Of a stretch of 64,000 nt of DNA, positions 52,053 to 60,969 are shown piece by piece. The position numbers were made by a program, and so were the translations under genes. A model generated the notes under the pieces. It saw nothing but the letters and a program-made list of their open reading frames with translations. It had not been told where the DNA came from and did no database searches. Source of the DNA: CALITV01 sp964415795 (lineage in GTDB: Bacteria > UBP6 > UBA1177 > JAKLFG01); assembly GCA_964415795.1 (NCBI GenBank), contig CAYQBN010000003.1, forward strand, positions 139,864 through 203,863, read 5' to 3'. Position 1 is the first letter of the stretch, and each line of letters begins with the position of its first letter.

Positions 52053-52622
52053 ATGGCCGATGCCGCGGAACGGGAATTGATAGAGCGGGCCAAGAAGGGT
52101 GATGTTGGCGCATTTGAAGAACTTATCAGGACAGAGCAGCCACGGCTCTATTCCTTTGCCGTCGGTATGGCAGGAGGCAATCATGCCGATGCCGCCGATG
52201 TGTTACAGGAAGCGTTCACTAAAGCATTCCTCAACATCAGGCGGTTCCGTGGAGAAAGCGCTTTCGGAACATGGCTTTGGCGTATCGTGCGGAACGAGTT
52301 CCTCAATTACCGAAGGAGCCTTGCCACGCGACCTCTTGCCGAAAAAGAGAGCAGTTCCGAAGAACTCGGAGACGCCAGATCTTCTCGCGACATCACCGAA
52401 GAGACGATCATCGAGGAGCGGCGGCGACGTCTCTTGGAAACGATCGCTCTCCTTCCCCCCAAGTATCGAGAGGTGATCGTCATGATAGACCTCCGGGAGC
52501 AGGAATATGAGGAGACGGCAGCCATGCTCGGCATCTCCATGAGTGCACTCAAGACCCGGCTTCTGCGGGCGCGCGAGAAGTTATCCTTGCTTATTCGAAG
52601 GCGAAGACATTATTTTCTATAA
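52053..52622 (+). CDS. ECF-type RNA polymerase sigma factor
   Basis: The 189-residue protein has region 2 (GAFEELIRTEQPRLYSFAVG, DAADVLQEAFTKAFLNIRRF, FGTWLWRIVRNEFLNYRR) and region 4 (LPPKYREVIVMIDLREQEYE, MLGISMSALKTRLLRAREKL). It lacks regions 1 and 3, as expected for group IV sigma factors. It is followed 16 bases later by a zinc-type anti-sigma factor. Its own promoter looks like a housekeeping one; an ECF autoregulatory motif (GGAAC-type -35) is not seen. Confidence 0.95.
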   Translation: MADAAERELIERAKKGDVGAFEELIRTEQPRLYSFAVGMAGGNHADAADVLQEAFTKAFLNIRRFRGESAFGTWLWRIVRNEFLNYRRSLATRPLAEKESSSEELGDARSSRDITEETIIEERRRRLLETIALLPPKYREVIVMIDLREQEYEETAAMLGISMSALKTRLLRAREKLSLLIRRRRHYFL

Positions 52623-52638
52623 AAGGCGAGGAAAGGGC

Positions 52639-53361
52639 ATGAGTGCCTGCAAAAAAACCATTGCGTTGATCGCCGCATCGAGAGCACGCGACCTTACCGG
52701 TGACGAATCCCGTTTTCTCAAAGAACATACGTCACTCTGTCGGGAGTGTGCCGAACACCTCGCGGCAGCCGAGGTGGTATCGAAACTCATCCCTGATGCC
52801 TTAGCTCGCGAAATCGCGATACCTTCCGGATTTTCCCACCGACTCCGCGAACGCCTCGCTGAACAAGGAAGACAGCCCCGGTGGTATACCTACATCCCCC
52901 AGTTGCGCTTACGGCCGATGGAGTTGGCTTTCCTTGCTTTTCTTATCCTCTCCTCCGCCACTCTCACCATCTATTTTTCGCTGAGAGAGGACCCCGCGGA
53001 ACCGCATCTCATCACCGAAAGAATGGTTCCTGCAGAAGAACCGCTTTCCATAGATCTGGAATACCTTGCCGTTCGTCGCATACCATCGGTCACCGTCACC
53101 ATCGAGCTGGACGAGGGAGTAACATTTCACAGCGTCTATCCGGAGATCGCCGGAGCACGATCCCACCAGTGGATCGGAGGCTTTGAAGAAGGCATAAACG
53201 CCGTTCCTTTCATGGTGACGGTAAATAAGCCGGGAGTGTGGACGATACGGACCCGCGCCGACTTCGAAGGATGGCGCCACGAACACCTCATCACGCTCAC
53301 CTCCACCGGAAAGATGGTCACCATGGCGATGTATCGTTTCCCCCAACAGAGGATTCCATGA
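52639..53361 (+). CDS. Zinc-type (ZAS) transmembrane anti-sigma factor
   Basis: The ATG at 52639 follows GAGGAAAGGG. The 240-residue protein has an N-terminal zf-HC2/anti-sigma domain with H30-x3-C34-x2-C37 (EHTSLCRECAEHL), one membrane helix at about 95-115 (ELAFLAFLILSSATLTIYFS) and an extracytoplasmic beta-rich domain (PSVTVTIELDEGVTFHSVYP, GVWTIRTRADFEGWRHEH). It should hold the preceding sigma factor at the membrane until a redox or envelope signal arrives. The next gene starts inside its stop codon. Confidence 0.88.
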   Translation: MSACKKTIALIAASRARDLTGDESRFLKEHTSLCRECAEHLAAAEVVSKLIPDALAREIAIPSGFSHRLRERLAEQGRQPRWYTYIPQLRLRPMELAFLAFLILSSATLTIYFSLREDPAEPHLITERMVPAEEPLSIDLEYLAVRRIPSVTVTIELDEGVTFHSVYPEIAGARSHQWIGGFEEGINAVPFMVTVNKPGVWTIRTRADFEGWRHEHLITLTSTGKMVTMAMYRFPQQRIP

Positions 53362-53741
53362 GACGGTATCTTGTGTTTTTGTCACTCATCACCGCATTGC
53401 TCTGTGCCGGAGAAGGAAGAGGCGTTACCAGCCGTGTACGGATAAGCGTCGACGAATCGAACAAGAACTGGGAGACCTTTTTCTTCGGGGATCGTCTTAA
53501 AGCATTCACTCGTGGCGCCCAAACCGACGCCGACGAAGGGCAATCCGATGAAGATTCTCTTGTTCCTTTACCTGAAACATCATCTTCCCTTCGCAAGAAA
53601 GAGACTTCGAAACGAAAGACGGTGGAATATCACATCATTCAGGAGTCATCGGAAGGGGGGAACAGCGTCCGCAAGGTCAAAAAACGGATCGTAACCGATA
53701 TCCCCTCTCCCGCAAACGCGAACCCGGAACAGCGTCGCTGA
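53358..53741 (+). CDS. Small secreted protein of the sigma operon
   Basis: The ATG overlaps the anti-sigma stop (ATGA). The 127-residue product has a signal peptide (MRRYLVFLSLITALLCAGEG) and a polar, charged body with Ser, Glu and Lys runs and no cysteine beyond the signal region. No family is recognised. Location in the sigma/anti-sigma operon suggests it is a secreted partner in signal perception. Confidence 0.7.
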   Translation: MRRYLVFLSLITALLCAGEGRGVTSRVRISVDESNKNWETFFFGDRLKAFTRGAQTDADEGQSDEDSLVPLPETSSSLRKKETSKRKTVEYHIIQESSEGGNSVRKVKKRIVTDIPSPANANPEQRR

Positions 53742-53747
53742 TTCTTC

Positions 53748-54506
53748 ATGGCCTATTTTATTGGTTACGACATCGGATCGCGGACGGGAAAAGTTGTCGT
53801 CATAGATGAGAAAAGAGACCTGCACTACACCGACCTCGTCGAAACAAAAGGGAACGCCATTCTCACTTACCGACATCTCCTCGAACGACTGCCGATAAGA
53901 TACCGGGATTCCGCCCTCTCGGCAGCAACCGGTTATGGGCGCACCGCACTCGAAAAAGAAGTCGCTCTTACCGCTACCGAAATTTCCTGTCATGCCCTCG
54001 GCGTTCTTGCACGCTCTCCGGAGACAGCCACCATCATAGATATCGGTGGACAGGATGCGAAAGTCATTTCGTTGGAAGACGGACAGGTACGCGACTTCGT
54101 CATGAACGACCGCTGTGCGGCGGGAGCTGGGCGTTTCCTCGAGGTAATGGTGACTCGACTTGGCTATTCCATCGAAACATTCGCGAAACTCGAAGAAAAA
54201 GAGCTCGATGTCCCACTGCTTTCCTCCACCTGCACCGTTTTTGCCGAATCAGAACTCGTCTCGCTGATGGCAACGGGAATATCGCCCCATGCTCTCGCAT
54301 GGGCGGTCGCCGACATGGCAGCCCGCATGACCGCCCAACTTGCCGCACGCGTCCATGCTCGTCCTCCCTTTTTCATGACCGGCGGCGTCTCGCGGGTAAA
54401 ACCGGTCAGAACGGCGCTCTCGTGCCTTTTCGGCGCTCCGATCGTCACCTCAGACGATGCACAGTTCACCGGTGCTCACGGCGCCGCCTTGCTTCTTCTT
54501 CGTTGA
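53748..54506 (+). CDS. 2-hydroxyacyl-CoA dehydratase activase (HgdC/BadF family)
   Basis: The 252-residue ATPase has the ASKHA fold: phosphate-binding GYDIGSRTGKV, the IIDIGGQDAKVI motif and a third FFMTGGVSRV. The two cysteines that hold the [4Fe-4S] cluster between subunits are C123 (NDRCAAGAGRF) and C162 (SSTCTVFAESE). Such proteins use ATP to send an electron to 2-hydroxyacyl-CoA or benzoyl-CoA enzymes, which are strictly anaerobic. The dehydratase subunits are not nearby. It begins 6 bases after the secreted-protein gene, so it may belong to the sigma-factor operon. Confidence 0.92.
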   Translation: MAYFIGYDIGSRTGKVVVIDEKRDLHYTDLVETKGNAILTYRHLLERLPIRYRDSALSAATGYGRTALEKEVALTATEISCHALGVLARSPETATIIDIGGQDAKVISLEDGQVRDFVMNDRCAAGAGRFLEVMVTRLGYSIETFAKLEEKELDVPLLSSTCTVFAESELVSLMATGISPHALAWAVADMAARMTAQLAARVHARPPFFMTGGVSRVKPVRTALSCLFGAPIVTSDDAQFTGAHGAALLLLR

Positions 54507-54524
54507 CATGAAAAGTTGCCAATT

Positions 54525-55007
54525 TTATCGAAGGCGGCGCGAAAAGATCACTTTGTCGTCGCCATCGTCATAAAAGTCTTTTAACTGCGCCGCGATCTGA
54601 TAGCCACAAGAGAGATAAAAACGACGAGTCGGCTCATACTTATCACGCGAACTGGTCTCTATGTAGACGATCTTTCCTCCCCGTTCGGCGATCGATCGCT
54701 CCGCCGCACTCAGAAGCATCTTGCCAATCCCTTTTCCCTGAGCGTCGGCATGCACCGCTATCCAGTAAAGGTCATAGCGCTTCAGTGTGCAAGGAATATC
54801 GCCATAGCAGGTATATCCAAGCGTTCTGCCACTGTCATCGTCGGCGAAAATGAAGGAGTAGGAACTCTTTTCTTCGCCCCATTTGAGGTTCTCTCGGCAA
54901 AGTTCGACCGCTACCTCTATCTCATCTTCCCTGAAGAACCCGGTGGAAGAAACTATCTCGCGAATGCGCTGAGGGTCATCCGGACGCACAATGTTTCTGA
55001 GTTTCAT
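54525..55007 (-). CDS. GNAT-family N-acetyltransferase
   Basis: The 160-residue protein has the GNAT core: the acetyl-CoA loop AVHADAQGKGIGKMLLSAAE (Q/R-x-x-G-x-G/A) and the DLYWIAV strand. The C-terminal TSRDKYEPTRRFYLSCGYQI completes motif B. The substrate is unknown. It is on the opposite strand to the activase with 18 bases between their stops. Confidence 0.9.
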   Translation of the reverse strand: MKLRNIVRPDDPQRIREIVSSTGFFREDEIEVAVELCRENLKWGEEKSSYSFIFADDDSGRTLGYTCYGDIPCTLKRYDLYWIAVHADAQGKGIGKMLLSAAERSIAERGGKIVYIETSSRDKYEPTRRFYLSCGYQIAAQLKDFYDDGDDKVIFSRRLR

Positions 55008-55045
55008 GGATGTACAACGATATTGATTGATAATATAAAAAGCTG

Positions 55046-56665
55046 CTAGAGCTTACCCTTCTTAATATCTTCTTCTATTTCTTTCTTAATGCGTTCTTGC
55101 CGGGCATCCTCGTCAACATCGAATACGACGCCTTCCTTCGCTCCCTTTTCGAGCAGTATCTTTTCCATCTCGGCGTTCTTAACCGCCCGCGCATACATGA
55201 GCGCAGTCTTGCCGAATTTTCGTTCCTTTCGATTGACTTGGGCACCGGCGTCTATGAGCACCTTGAACACCGGGAAGTGATCGTTCATCACTGCGAGGGT
55301 AAGAAGCGTCCATCCCTCGTAATCGTACTCTTCGATGTCGATCTTTTTCCGATCCTCTATCTTCCACTGAAGTTTCTGAATGTTCTTATCCCACCAGGCC
55401 TTGTTCTTCTGCTTAGCCCGCTCCTGCATGATCTCCTGTTTGGAGAGACGCCGCTTGTGCTTATACATCTTCTTTCCTTCTTCGATGAGGTACTTCGCCA
55501 CAGCGGCAAGGCGCTCTTCCTTCTCGGGAGTTCCCTTCGGTTGAGCAACGACATAGAACAACGGATGACGCACCGTCTCGCCATCGGTCTCCTCTATTTT
55601 GGCTCCCTTCGAAACGAGGAACTTCAGTATCTCGAGATGGCCGCCTTCCGCGGCGTACATGAGAAGATTCTTCTGACCGCGCTCATAGGCGGTACGAATA
55701 GTCTCCTCGACCACTTCCTGTTCTTTTTCGATGTCGCCTTTGGCAGTCTCATAGATGATGGTCTCGACCCGTTTCTTGACATCTTTTACCAGAACCGGAG
55801 CGCCTTTCGCAACAAGCAACTTCACCAATTCGAGATTGCCGTTCTCAACGGCGTAGAAAAGGACGGTCTTATCACGCTTCTCTTCCGTCTGATCGTATAC
55901 CGCTTCCTTTATCTTGCGTTCCTTTTCGGCCCGTTTCTTCGCCTCCTCGAACGCCTTCTTCTCCTCTTCGGTCATCTGCCGCTTAATGTTGACCTCGGCT
56001 CCTTTTGAGATAAGGAATTTGGCCGCTTCGGTCTGGTTTGCCCGAACCGCGAATACTAGCGCATTGTGGTTATATTTATCGAGCCCATTGAGCGCCACTC
56101 CCTTCGAGAGGAAGAACTTCACCAGATCCACATTGCCCGACGCTGCGGCATACATGAGGGTCGTACGACCAAAGTTATCCTTTGCAAGCGGATCGGCACC
56201 CTTCTCGATGAGGTAGTCCACCATCTTTTTATTCCCCGCCTTCGCAGCCATGAGTAGCGGTGTTTCTCCCTCAAGCGACTTGGCGTTGGGGTCGGCCCCT
56301 TTCGCTATCAGGAAATCGAAGAGCTCTTCATTGTTCTGGGCAGCGGCAAGCATGAGAATGGTGCGCCCCCGCTCGTCCTTCGTATCAACAGGGGTACCAG
56401 AAGCGAGAAGTTCCTTCACTTTTTCCCAATTCTTCTTGGACGCGGCATCGAGAATCGGCGGGAGCGGTTTGGCGTCTTCGTCAACATACTTCTTCTTTTT
56501 CGCCTCCTCGGCCGCCTTCGCCTTTTCCTCCTCAGCCTTCTTCATCTCCTCGGCCTTCTTCGCCGCTTCGGCCTCGAGTTTTTTCTGGATCTCGCTCTTG
56601 CCATCGCCACATCCCCAGACGAGGGGAAGAATCGCGGCGAGGATGATAACTACCAATCTTTTCAT
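55046..56665 (-). CDS. Ankyrin-repeat lipoprotein
   Basis: The start at 56665 (SD GGAGA) gives a 539-residue protein with lipobox LVWGC and an Ala/Glu/Lys coiled-coil stalk (residues about 25-70, EAEAAKKAEEMKKAEEEKAK). At least nine ankyrin-like repeats follow (GRTILMLAAAQNNEELFDFL, GETPLLMAAKAGNKKMVDYL, GRTTLMYAAASGNVDLVKFF). They are broken by charged inserts at about 250 and 390-450. It is probably a protein-binding surface or periplasmic scaffold. It has a good promoter and no recognised partner. Confidence 0.88.
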   Translation of the reverse strand: MKRLVVIILAAILPLVWGCGDGKSEIQKKLEAEAAKKAEEMKKAEEEKAKAAEEAKKKKYVDEDAKPLPPILDAASKKNWEKVKELLASGTPVDTKDERGRTILMLAAAQNNEELFDFLIAKGADPNAKSLEGETPLLMAAKAGNKKMVDYLIEKGADPLAKDNFGRTTLMYAAASGNVDLVKFFLSKGVALNGLDKYNHNALVFAVRANQTEAAKFLISKGAEVNIKRQMTEEEKKAFEEAKKRAEKERKIKEAVYDQTEEKRDKTVLFYAVENGNLELVKLLVAKGAPVLVKDVKKRVETIIYETAKGDIEKEQEVVEETIRTAYERGQKNLLMYAAEGGHLEILKFLVSKGAKIEETDGETVRHPLFYVVAQPKGTPEKEERLAAVAKYLIEEGKKMYKHKRRLSKQEIMQERAKQKNKAWWDKNIQKLQWKIEDRKKIDIEEYDYEGWTLLTLAVMNDHFPVFKVLIDAGAQVNRKERKFGKTALMYARAVKNAEMEKILLEKGAKEGVVFDVDEDARQERIKKEIEEDIKKGKL

Positions 56666-56701
56666 GACATTCTCCTTTTGACGAAACACCATGTTTGGGT
56701 C

Positions 56702-56729
56702 ACCATAACACAGAAAAAGCATTTTTCAA
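56702..56729 (-). promoter_or_regulatory. Promoter of the ankyrin gene
   Basis: On the minus strand -35 TTGAAA (56724-56729), a 16-base spacer and -10 TATGGT (56702-56707). Confidence 0.6.
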
Positions 56730-56757
56730 AAAAAATCGTTGGGAAGAAAGTAGCCTC

Positions 56758-57771
56758 TCAACAGGCATCGTAACAGTAATCGGGGCTGCTGGGAACCGTG
56801 AGCATGAGATCGCGCCGAAGGATAGAAAGTTGAGGAAATTCAAGACATCCTTGTTGAAACGAGTCGTCGTCATACTCTATGACGAAGACAAGGTCCCCGT
56901 AGTAAGCAGTGTAATCGCCACACTCGCTGTATCGGTTACACTCCTCGGAAATAACAAAGTCAAGCATTGTCTCGCCGCGCCGCGCCGACAATCCTGCGGC
57001 GTTCTTCTGGGCTATCGCTAGTCCACTGGCATGTGCCGTTTCTGCAAAAAGGCGTACCATGGCGACGGCATCTTCTTCATGTATCCTGCTGCCAGAACGG
57101 TCATAGGTATCGAGGTTATCTATTTCCACTGCTTGGTATCCGTCGGCGGCGCATCCCGTTATCCAGCCGCCAACGATGGCGGCAATGGCCTCTCGCTTCT
57201 GCGGGGTCGTAATGTCCAAAAGCATCTCGTCGGGCCAGTCGGGGTCTATCACCGGATCACCGTTACCGTCACGCAAAATGAGATCGGGGTGCTGGGTCAG
57301 CCACCAGTTCGCTTCGTCGGGCTGAGTCTGGAAACCGTTCACATAGCAGATGTTGTAAAGTCCGGCGGCAGGCACGGCGGTCCGATCACGCGCCACCACC
57401 ATAACGCCGGCAGGCGGATCGTAGGCGCCACCGAGTTGGTAGTCGAACTGTGCGTTGGCCGGCGGCAGGAGGATAGCGCTATCACCATCCTCGTCAGAGA
57501 CTTCCTCATCGGTCAAATCGGAATCGGACATCGCGGTGTCGGCCTGTTCGTCGACGATGGCATCATCAGCAACGACGTTGTCCTCTCCAAACGCCATGTC
57601 CAACATGTCGCCGGTGTTGTTCTCTCCTTCCCTGAACGCTGCCATATCGAGATCATGCCAAGCGATGGTATCGTTATCCTCACCCGACGATCCTGATCCC
57701 CCCGAACAGGCAATGAGGAAAAGGGCAACACACATGAACAGGGCATGTGTCCAACGCAAGAGTCTCCCCAT
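56758..57771 (-). CDS. GH114 / TM1410-like glycosidase lipoprotein
   Basis: The ATG at 57771 is 2 bases after the stop of the upstream gene (TAATTATG). The signal peptide ends in lipobox FLIAC, and an acidic stalk runs to about residue 100. The catalytic-type domain resembles endo-alpha-1,4-polygalactosaminidases: FDYQLGGAYDPPAGV, YNICYVNGFQTQPDEANWWL, DIT then GYQAVEIDNLDTYDRSG, LAIAQKNAAGLS and DFVISEECNRYSECGDY. Asp and Glu residues at VEIDN and ISEE are the expected catalytic region. It may cleave a secreted or capsular polygalactosamine-type glycan. Confidence 0.82.
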   Translation of the reverse strand: MGRLLRWTHALFMCVALFLIACSGGSGSSGEDNDTIAWHDLDMAAFREGENNTGDMLDMAFGEDNVVADDAIVDEQADTAMSDSDLTDEEVSDEDGDSAILLPPANAQFDYQLGGAYDPPAGVMVVARDRTAVPAAGLYNICYVNGFQTQPDEANWWLTQHPDLILRDGNGDPVIDPDWPDEMLLDITTPQKREAIAAIVGGWITGCAADGYQAVEIDNLDTYDRSGSRIHEEDAVAMVRLFAETAHASGLAIAQKNAAGLSARRGETMLDFVISEECNRYSECGDYTAYYGDLVFVIEYDDDSFQQGCLEFPQLSILRRDLMLTVPSSPDYCYDAC

Positions 57772-57773
57772 AA

Positions 57774-59504
57774 TTACAATACTATCGAACACCCACAGCC
57801 GCTGTGGACGGCGCGTTTGCCGGTATCGGCATCGGGAAGAACAAGGGTGTCGTCGTCGGAAACGACCGGAACATCGCTTGTCGTTTCGTCAGGGACAACG
57901 ATGTTGTCGGTCGTGGCCTCATCGGGAATTTCGCCGTCGGGGAAGGTATCGTCGGTGGCGACTTCATCGGGGGTCGTGTCGTCGGGGGATATGCCATCCG
58001 GCTGTGCATCGTCTGGTTGTGCATCGTCGGGCTGCGACGCTTCGTCGGTGGTCGCCGTCACACATCCTTCCTCGTCCCACCCCGCACAACTTGGCAGGCA
58101 AGTGGCCGTCCCGCTGACATAGTCCTTGTCGGCGATTTCGGCGCAGGCGATGGTGTTACCATCACAAACTTCTCCCATATCAATGGTACCGTTGCCGCAG
58201 GTCTCGATCGCCACACACGCCGAGACATCGAAACGACATTCCTCGGTGCAAAATAGATCGCCCGACTCGTAGCCAAGGTCGGTGCAGTCCGTTACGCCGC
58301 CCCAGTAGAGCGGCTCGCACTCCTCCCCTTCACCGATGACGCCATCGCCGCATGCTTTGTACTGTTTCACTGGTACTTGCATCGTCGTGCAGTGGATCGA
58401 GCCACCTGCTGGGATTATCTCATTGGAGTCTATGCCGACTATCGTATACCCCGGCATGAGGTCCTGATATACTTGCAATGCCTCCTCATCGGTGCCACGA
58501 CCGTAGATCGGCACCAAGACATGATCGTTGACGATGAGCGAGTTGGTATGCGTGTAATAGGTAGCCGAGAACCATCCATGCTCAAAGGTCATCGGAATAC
58601 GAACGACCTTGAAAAATCCCCCGCCAGGTTTCGGCGTGTTCGCATAGAGGTCTGCTGCCGCATCAAGTTGAGCAATTTCATCGCTCTCGGCGCCCCATTC
58701 GCTTTTCGAATAACTCACGATGATCGTGTCTTGGTTAAGTATCTTCGAATACATATCGATGTGGGTCGTCCCCTCGCCCGGTATCGAGACGGGAAAAATG
58801 ACCGAGTCGCATCCGATGTACTCCTTGAAAAGCTGGGCGACCGTCGCGCGGTTCTGTTCGTTGTCGGCGAGATCGTTCTTGCTGAACACACCGGTCGACA
58901 TCCAGCAGGTGCCAAGGCCATCGGTCATGAAATTGCCCCCCTCGGTGTAGAACCCGCTGCTGAACACCTGCTCCCCCCACAATTGCCCTAGTTTCACTGG
59001 TATCGCATCGTCGTTGGGACGCTGGTCATAATAATGGTGATCAACTATGGCGCGGGTGCTTTTGTCGAGATAAATGTGCCACGGACCATAATCGCGCGTC
59101 CAGTTGGCGTCGTAGGGAAAAAGAAGGAACTGGACATCGCTCGCCGAAATGCCATTCGGCGTGAGTACCTGAGAGGTCACCGTGTTCTGCTCGCTCGTGT
59201 TTTCGACGATGATGTAGGGGATTGCCTTCGCCGCGATGATACCTTTTATCATCTCGGCGTAATACTTGCGAATGGCGGTGTTGTAGGTCTGGACCTGAAT
59301 GATGACCCCTTCCATGCGCGCATACTCGGCAGGGCCATAGGGCGTAGCAGTCGGCGGCGTACGCATCTGGAGGTAAAACGGCGTCTTCTTTCCTTGCGAG
59401 GCCGCCTTCTCCTCATCCGTTTCCCACGCCGGAAGTGGTTTTTTCTGAGCAGCGAGTGTCGCCATCCATAAAATAACACCTACCACTACAAGCATTCTTT
59501 TCAT
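57774..59504 (-). CDS. Secreted agmatine deiminase/PAD-like enzyme with Cys-rich C-terminal region
   Basis: The 576-residue protein has a type I signal peptide (MKRMLVVVGVILWMATLAAQ) and a PAD_porph/agmatine-deiminase-like catalytic domain. Visible motifs are LFPYDANWTRDYGPW, TEGGNFMTDGLGTCW, GEGTTHIDMYSKIL and AGGSIHCTTMQVP, with the catalytic Cys near residue 375. A Myxo-type disulfide region follows (CGDGVIGEGEECEP, YESGDLFCTEECRFD). An acidic stalk (DDAQPDDAQPDG, EATTDNIVVPDETTS) leads to the end SGCGCSIVL. The enzyme may deiminate secreted or surface arginine residues. It is translationally coupled to the GH114 gene. Confidence 0.85.
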   Translation of the reverse strand: MKRMLVVVGVILWMATLAAQKKPLPAWETDEEKAASQGKKTPFYLQMRTPPTATPYGPAEYARMEGVIIQVQTYNTAIRKYYAEMIKGIIAAKAIPYIIVENTSEQNTVTSQVLTPNGISASDVQFLLFPYDANWTRDYGPWHIYLDKSTRAIVDHHYYDQRPNDDAIPVKLGQLWGEQVFSSGFYTEGGNFMTDGLGTCWMSTGVFSKNDLADNEQNRATVAQLFKEYIGCDSVIFPVSIPGEGTTHIDMYSKILNQDTIIVSYSKSEWGAESDEIAQLDAAADLYANTPKPGGGFFKVVRIPMTFEHGWFSATYYTHTNSLIVNDHVLVPIYGRGTDEEALQVYQDLMPGYTIVGIDSNEIIPAGGSIHCTTMQVPVKQYKACGDGVIGEGEECEPLYWGGVTDCTDLGYESGDLFCTEECRFDVSACVAIETCGNGTIDMGEVCDGNTIACAEIADKDYVSGTATCLPSCAGWDEEGCVTATTDEASQPDDAQPDDAQPDGISPDDTTPDEVATDDTFPDGEIPDEATTDNIVVPDETTSDVPVVSDDDTLVLPDADTGKRAVHSGCGCSIVL

Positions 59505-59594
59505 GTTGTCACCTCAATTACCACAGTGTGTCAGTCTCCTCGTATTGGGGATCGTCTTTTTGCACCTTGCGCACCAAACAAATATCGCTAGTAA

Positions 59595-60284
59595 CTATAA
59601 GCTATTAGATGAACCATTCCCCTTGGACCCTTCCACCTGCTCGTATCGCTTCACTATGAGTCTAAACACAAGGACAAAGACCAGCCCTACTCCCACGGTG
59701 AGTAGATATACGCCGCGGAACGACCCGGGGACCACGAAGAGACCGGCGCCGAAGCAGAAGAAGAACAGACTGGCACCAAACGCCGCCACCGCACGGTCAA
59801 GCCGCCGGAAGGGGGTGCGCAGAGGCAACGCCACAGGAAATGTGAGCACTGCCGTAACTATGCCAATGACAAACGAAGCAGCGAATAGTTTGAGCTTCCC
59901 TGCGAGGTAAAGATCGGCGACCTGCTTAAGAAAGGGGTTCATCTCGACGATGGCATCGGGGATCCGGCTTATTTCCTTGCTGCGTTCATAATCTCCTTCC
60001 GACATCACAAGGTAGATATCGCGAACCGGCGGAAGATCGACATCGCTGAATATGGAATTTTCTATCATGAATTTTTCCGTTTCAATGACCGCACTGCAGG
60101 TGCCAAAGGCAGCCGCTTGTTCGGCAACCGCTTTGTCACTCGTTACCACCGTGAGAGGAAAACAGTTGACCGTATGTTCGAGAAGCGTCACCAGCATCCC
60201 GAGAAGGTAGAACAGAATGAAAAAAGGGACAATTGCCAAAGGTCTACTAAACGCCGCCAAGATCTCTTTTATTGTTGGTCTCAT
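59595..60284 (-). CDS. Four-helix membrane protein of unknown function
   Basis: The 229-residue protein has hydrophobic segments at about 16-35, 132-153, 166-186 and 190-210. A soluble region of about 90 residues lies between the first two (VVTSDKAVAEQ, MSEGDYERSKEISRIPD). The C-terminus is polar. No family is recognised; the long external loop suggests a sensor or binding role. Confidence 0.65.
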   Translation of the reverse strand: MRPTIKEILAAFSRPLAIVPFFILFYLLGMLVTLLEHTVNCFPLTVVTSDKAVAEQAAAFGTCSAVIETEKFMIENSIFSDVDLPPVRDIYLVMSEGDYERSKEISRIPDAIVEMNPFLKQVADLYLAGKLKLFAASFVIGIVTAVLTFPVALPLRTPFRRLDRAVAAFGASLFFFCFGAGLFVVPGSFRGVYLLTVGVGLVFVLVFRLIVKRYEQVEGSKGNGSSNSL

Positions 60285-60321
60285 GGCAGCATTGTAGCGC
60301 CACCCCTCTCAAATGCAACTT

Positions 60322-60969
60322 TCAGAGAAGTCGCCGTGCCGCCTCGGCGAGTGAATCGACGATGGGAACCCCGGCGGCGAGGAGCCGCTCTTTCGACTGA
60401 TGACCCCTTGCGCAGAGGAGACAATCGCACCCGATCCGTCGCGCCACCTCGATATCATGCAAGGTGTCGCCGATAAAGAGCATCGAACGAGAATCGGCGT
60501 CCAAGCGCGAGGCGACGACGGCAGCCATATGGGCCTTTCCGTCGGCATAGTGATTGTGTATCCCTTGAATATGCACAAAGAAACGCGAAATGCCAAGATC
60601 GTTCACTTGGCGTTGTAAGGTCCTCTCCTCCATCGCCGACAAAATAGCCTGATTCATTCCTTTGTCCTGAAACTGTTCTAGCGTCGGGATAACATCGGGG
60701 AACAACTGCACCTCGTGCATACGGCGGTGGTAGCGGGCAATGAAATCGTTTGCGACCTCCTCCCACATCGGTTCCTCATCTACGAGAAAACCGATATTCC
60801 GATAGTAGTCGCGCACTGGGAACCCGAAAACGGCGCGGTAGCGTTCCAATGAGATGGGGACGATCCCTCGGGCGGTCAGCATCTCGTTGATGATCTCGAC
60901 ACCGAGCCGCGCATCGTCTATGAGCGTGCCGTTCCAGTCCCAAATGATATGCGTATAATGACGGTTCAT
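60322..60969 (-). CDS. HAD-superfamily phosphatase (PGP-like)
   Basis: The ATG at 60969 overlaps the stop of the peptide transporter (ATGA). The frame is open upstream but that part is antisense to nothing known and not supported. The 215-residue product has HAD motif I DWNGTLIDD (D11; the usual second Asp is N13), motif II SAMEE, the Lys region YADGKAHM and motif III FIGDTLHDIEVARRIG. It resembles phosphoglycolate phosphatase-type HAD proteins. The Asn at the acid/base position, also seen in other DWNGT proteins, makes the exact activity uncertain. Confidence 0.85.
   Translation of the reverse strand: MNRHYTHIIWDWNGTLIDDARLGVEIINEMLTARGIVPISLERYRAVFGFPVRDYYRNIGFLVDEEPMWEEVANDFIARYHRRMHEVQLFPDVIPTLEQFQDKGMNQAILSAMEERTLQRQVNDLGISRFFVHIQGIHNHYADGKAHMAAVVASRLDADSRSMLFIGDTLHDIEVARRIGCDCLLCARGHQSKERLLAAGVPIVDSLAEAARRLL

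Noticed and set aside
57700..57800. Frameshift joining the deiminase C-terminus to the next gene to make a full MYXO-CTERM
   Set aside because: The next gene has its own signal peptide, lipobox, acidic stalk and GH114-like domain, so its hydrophobic start is not a lost C-terminal helix.
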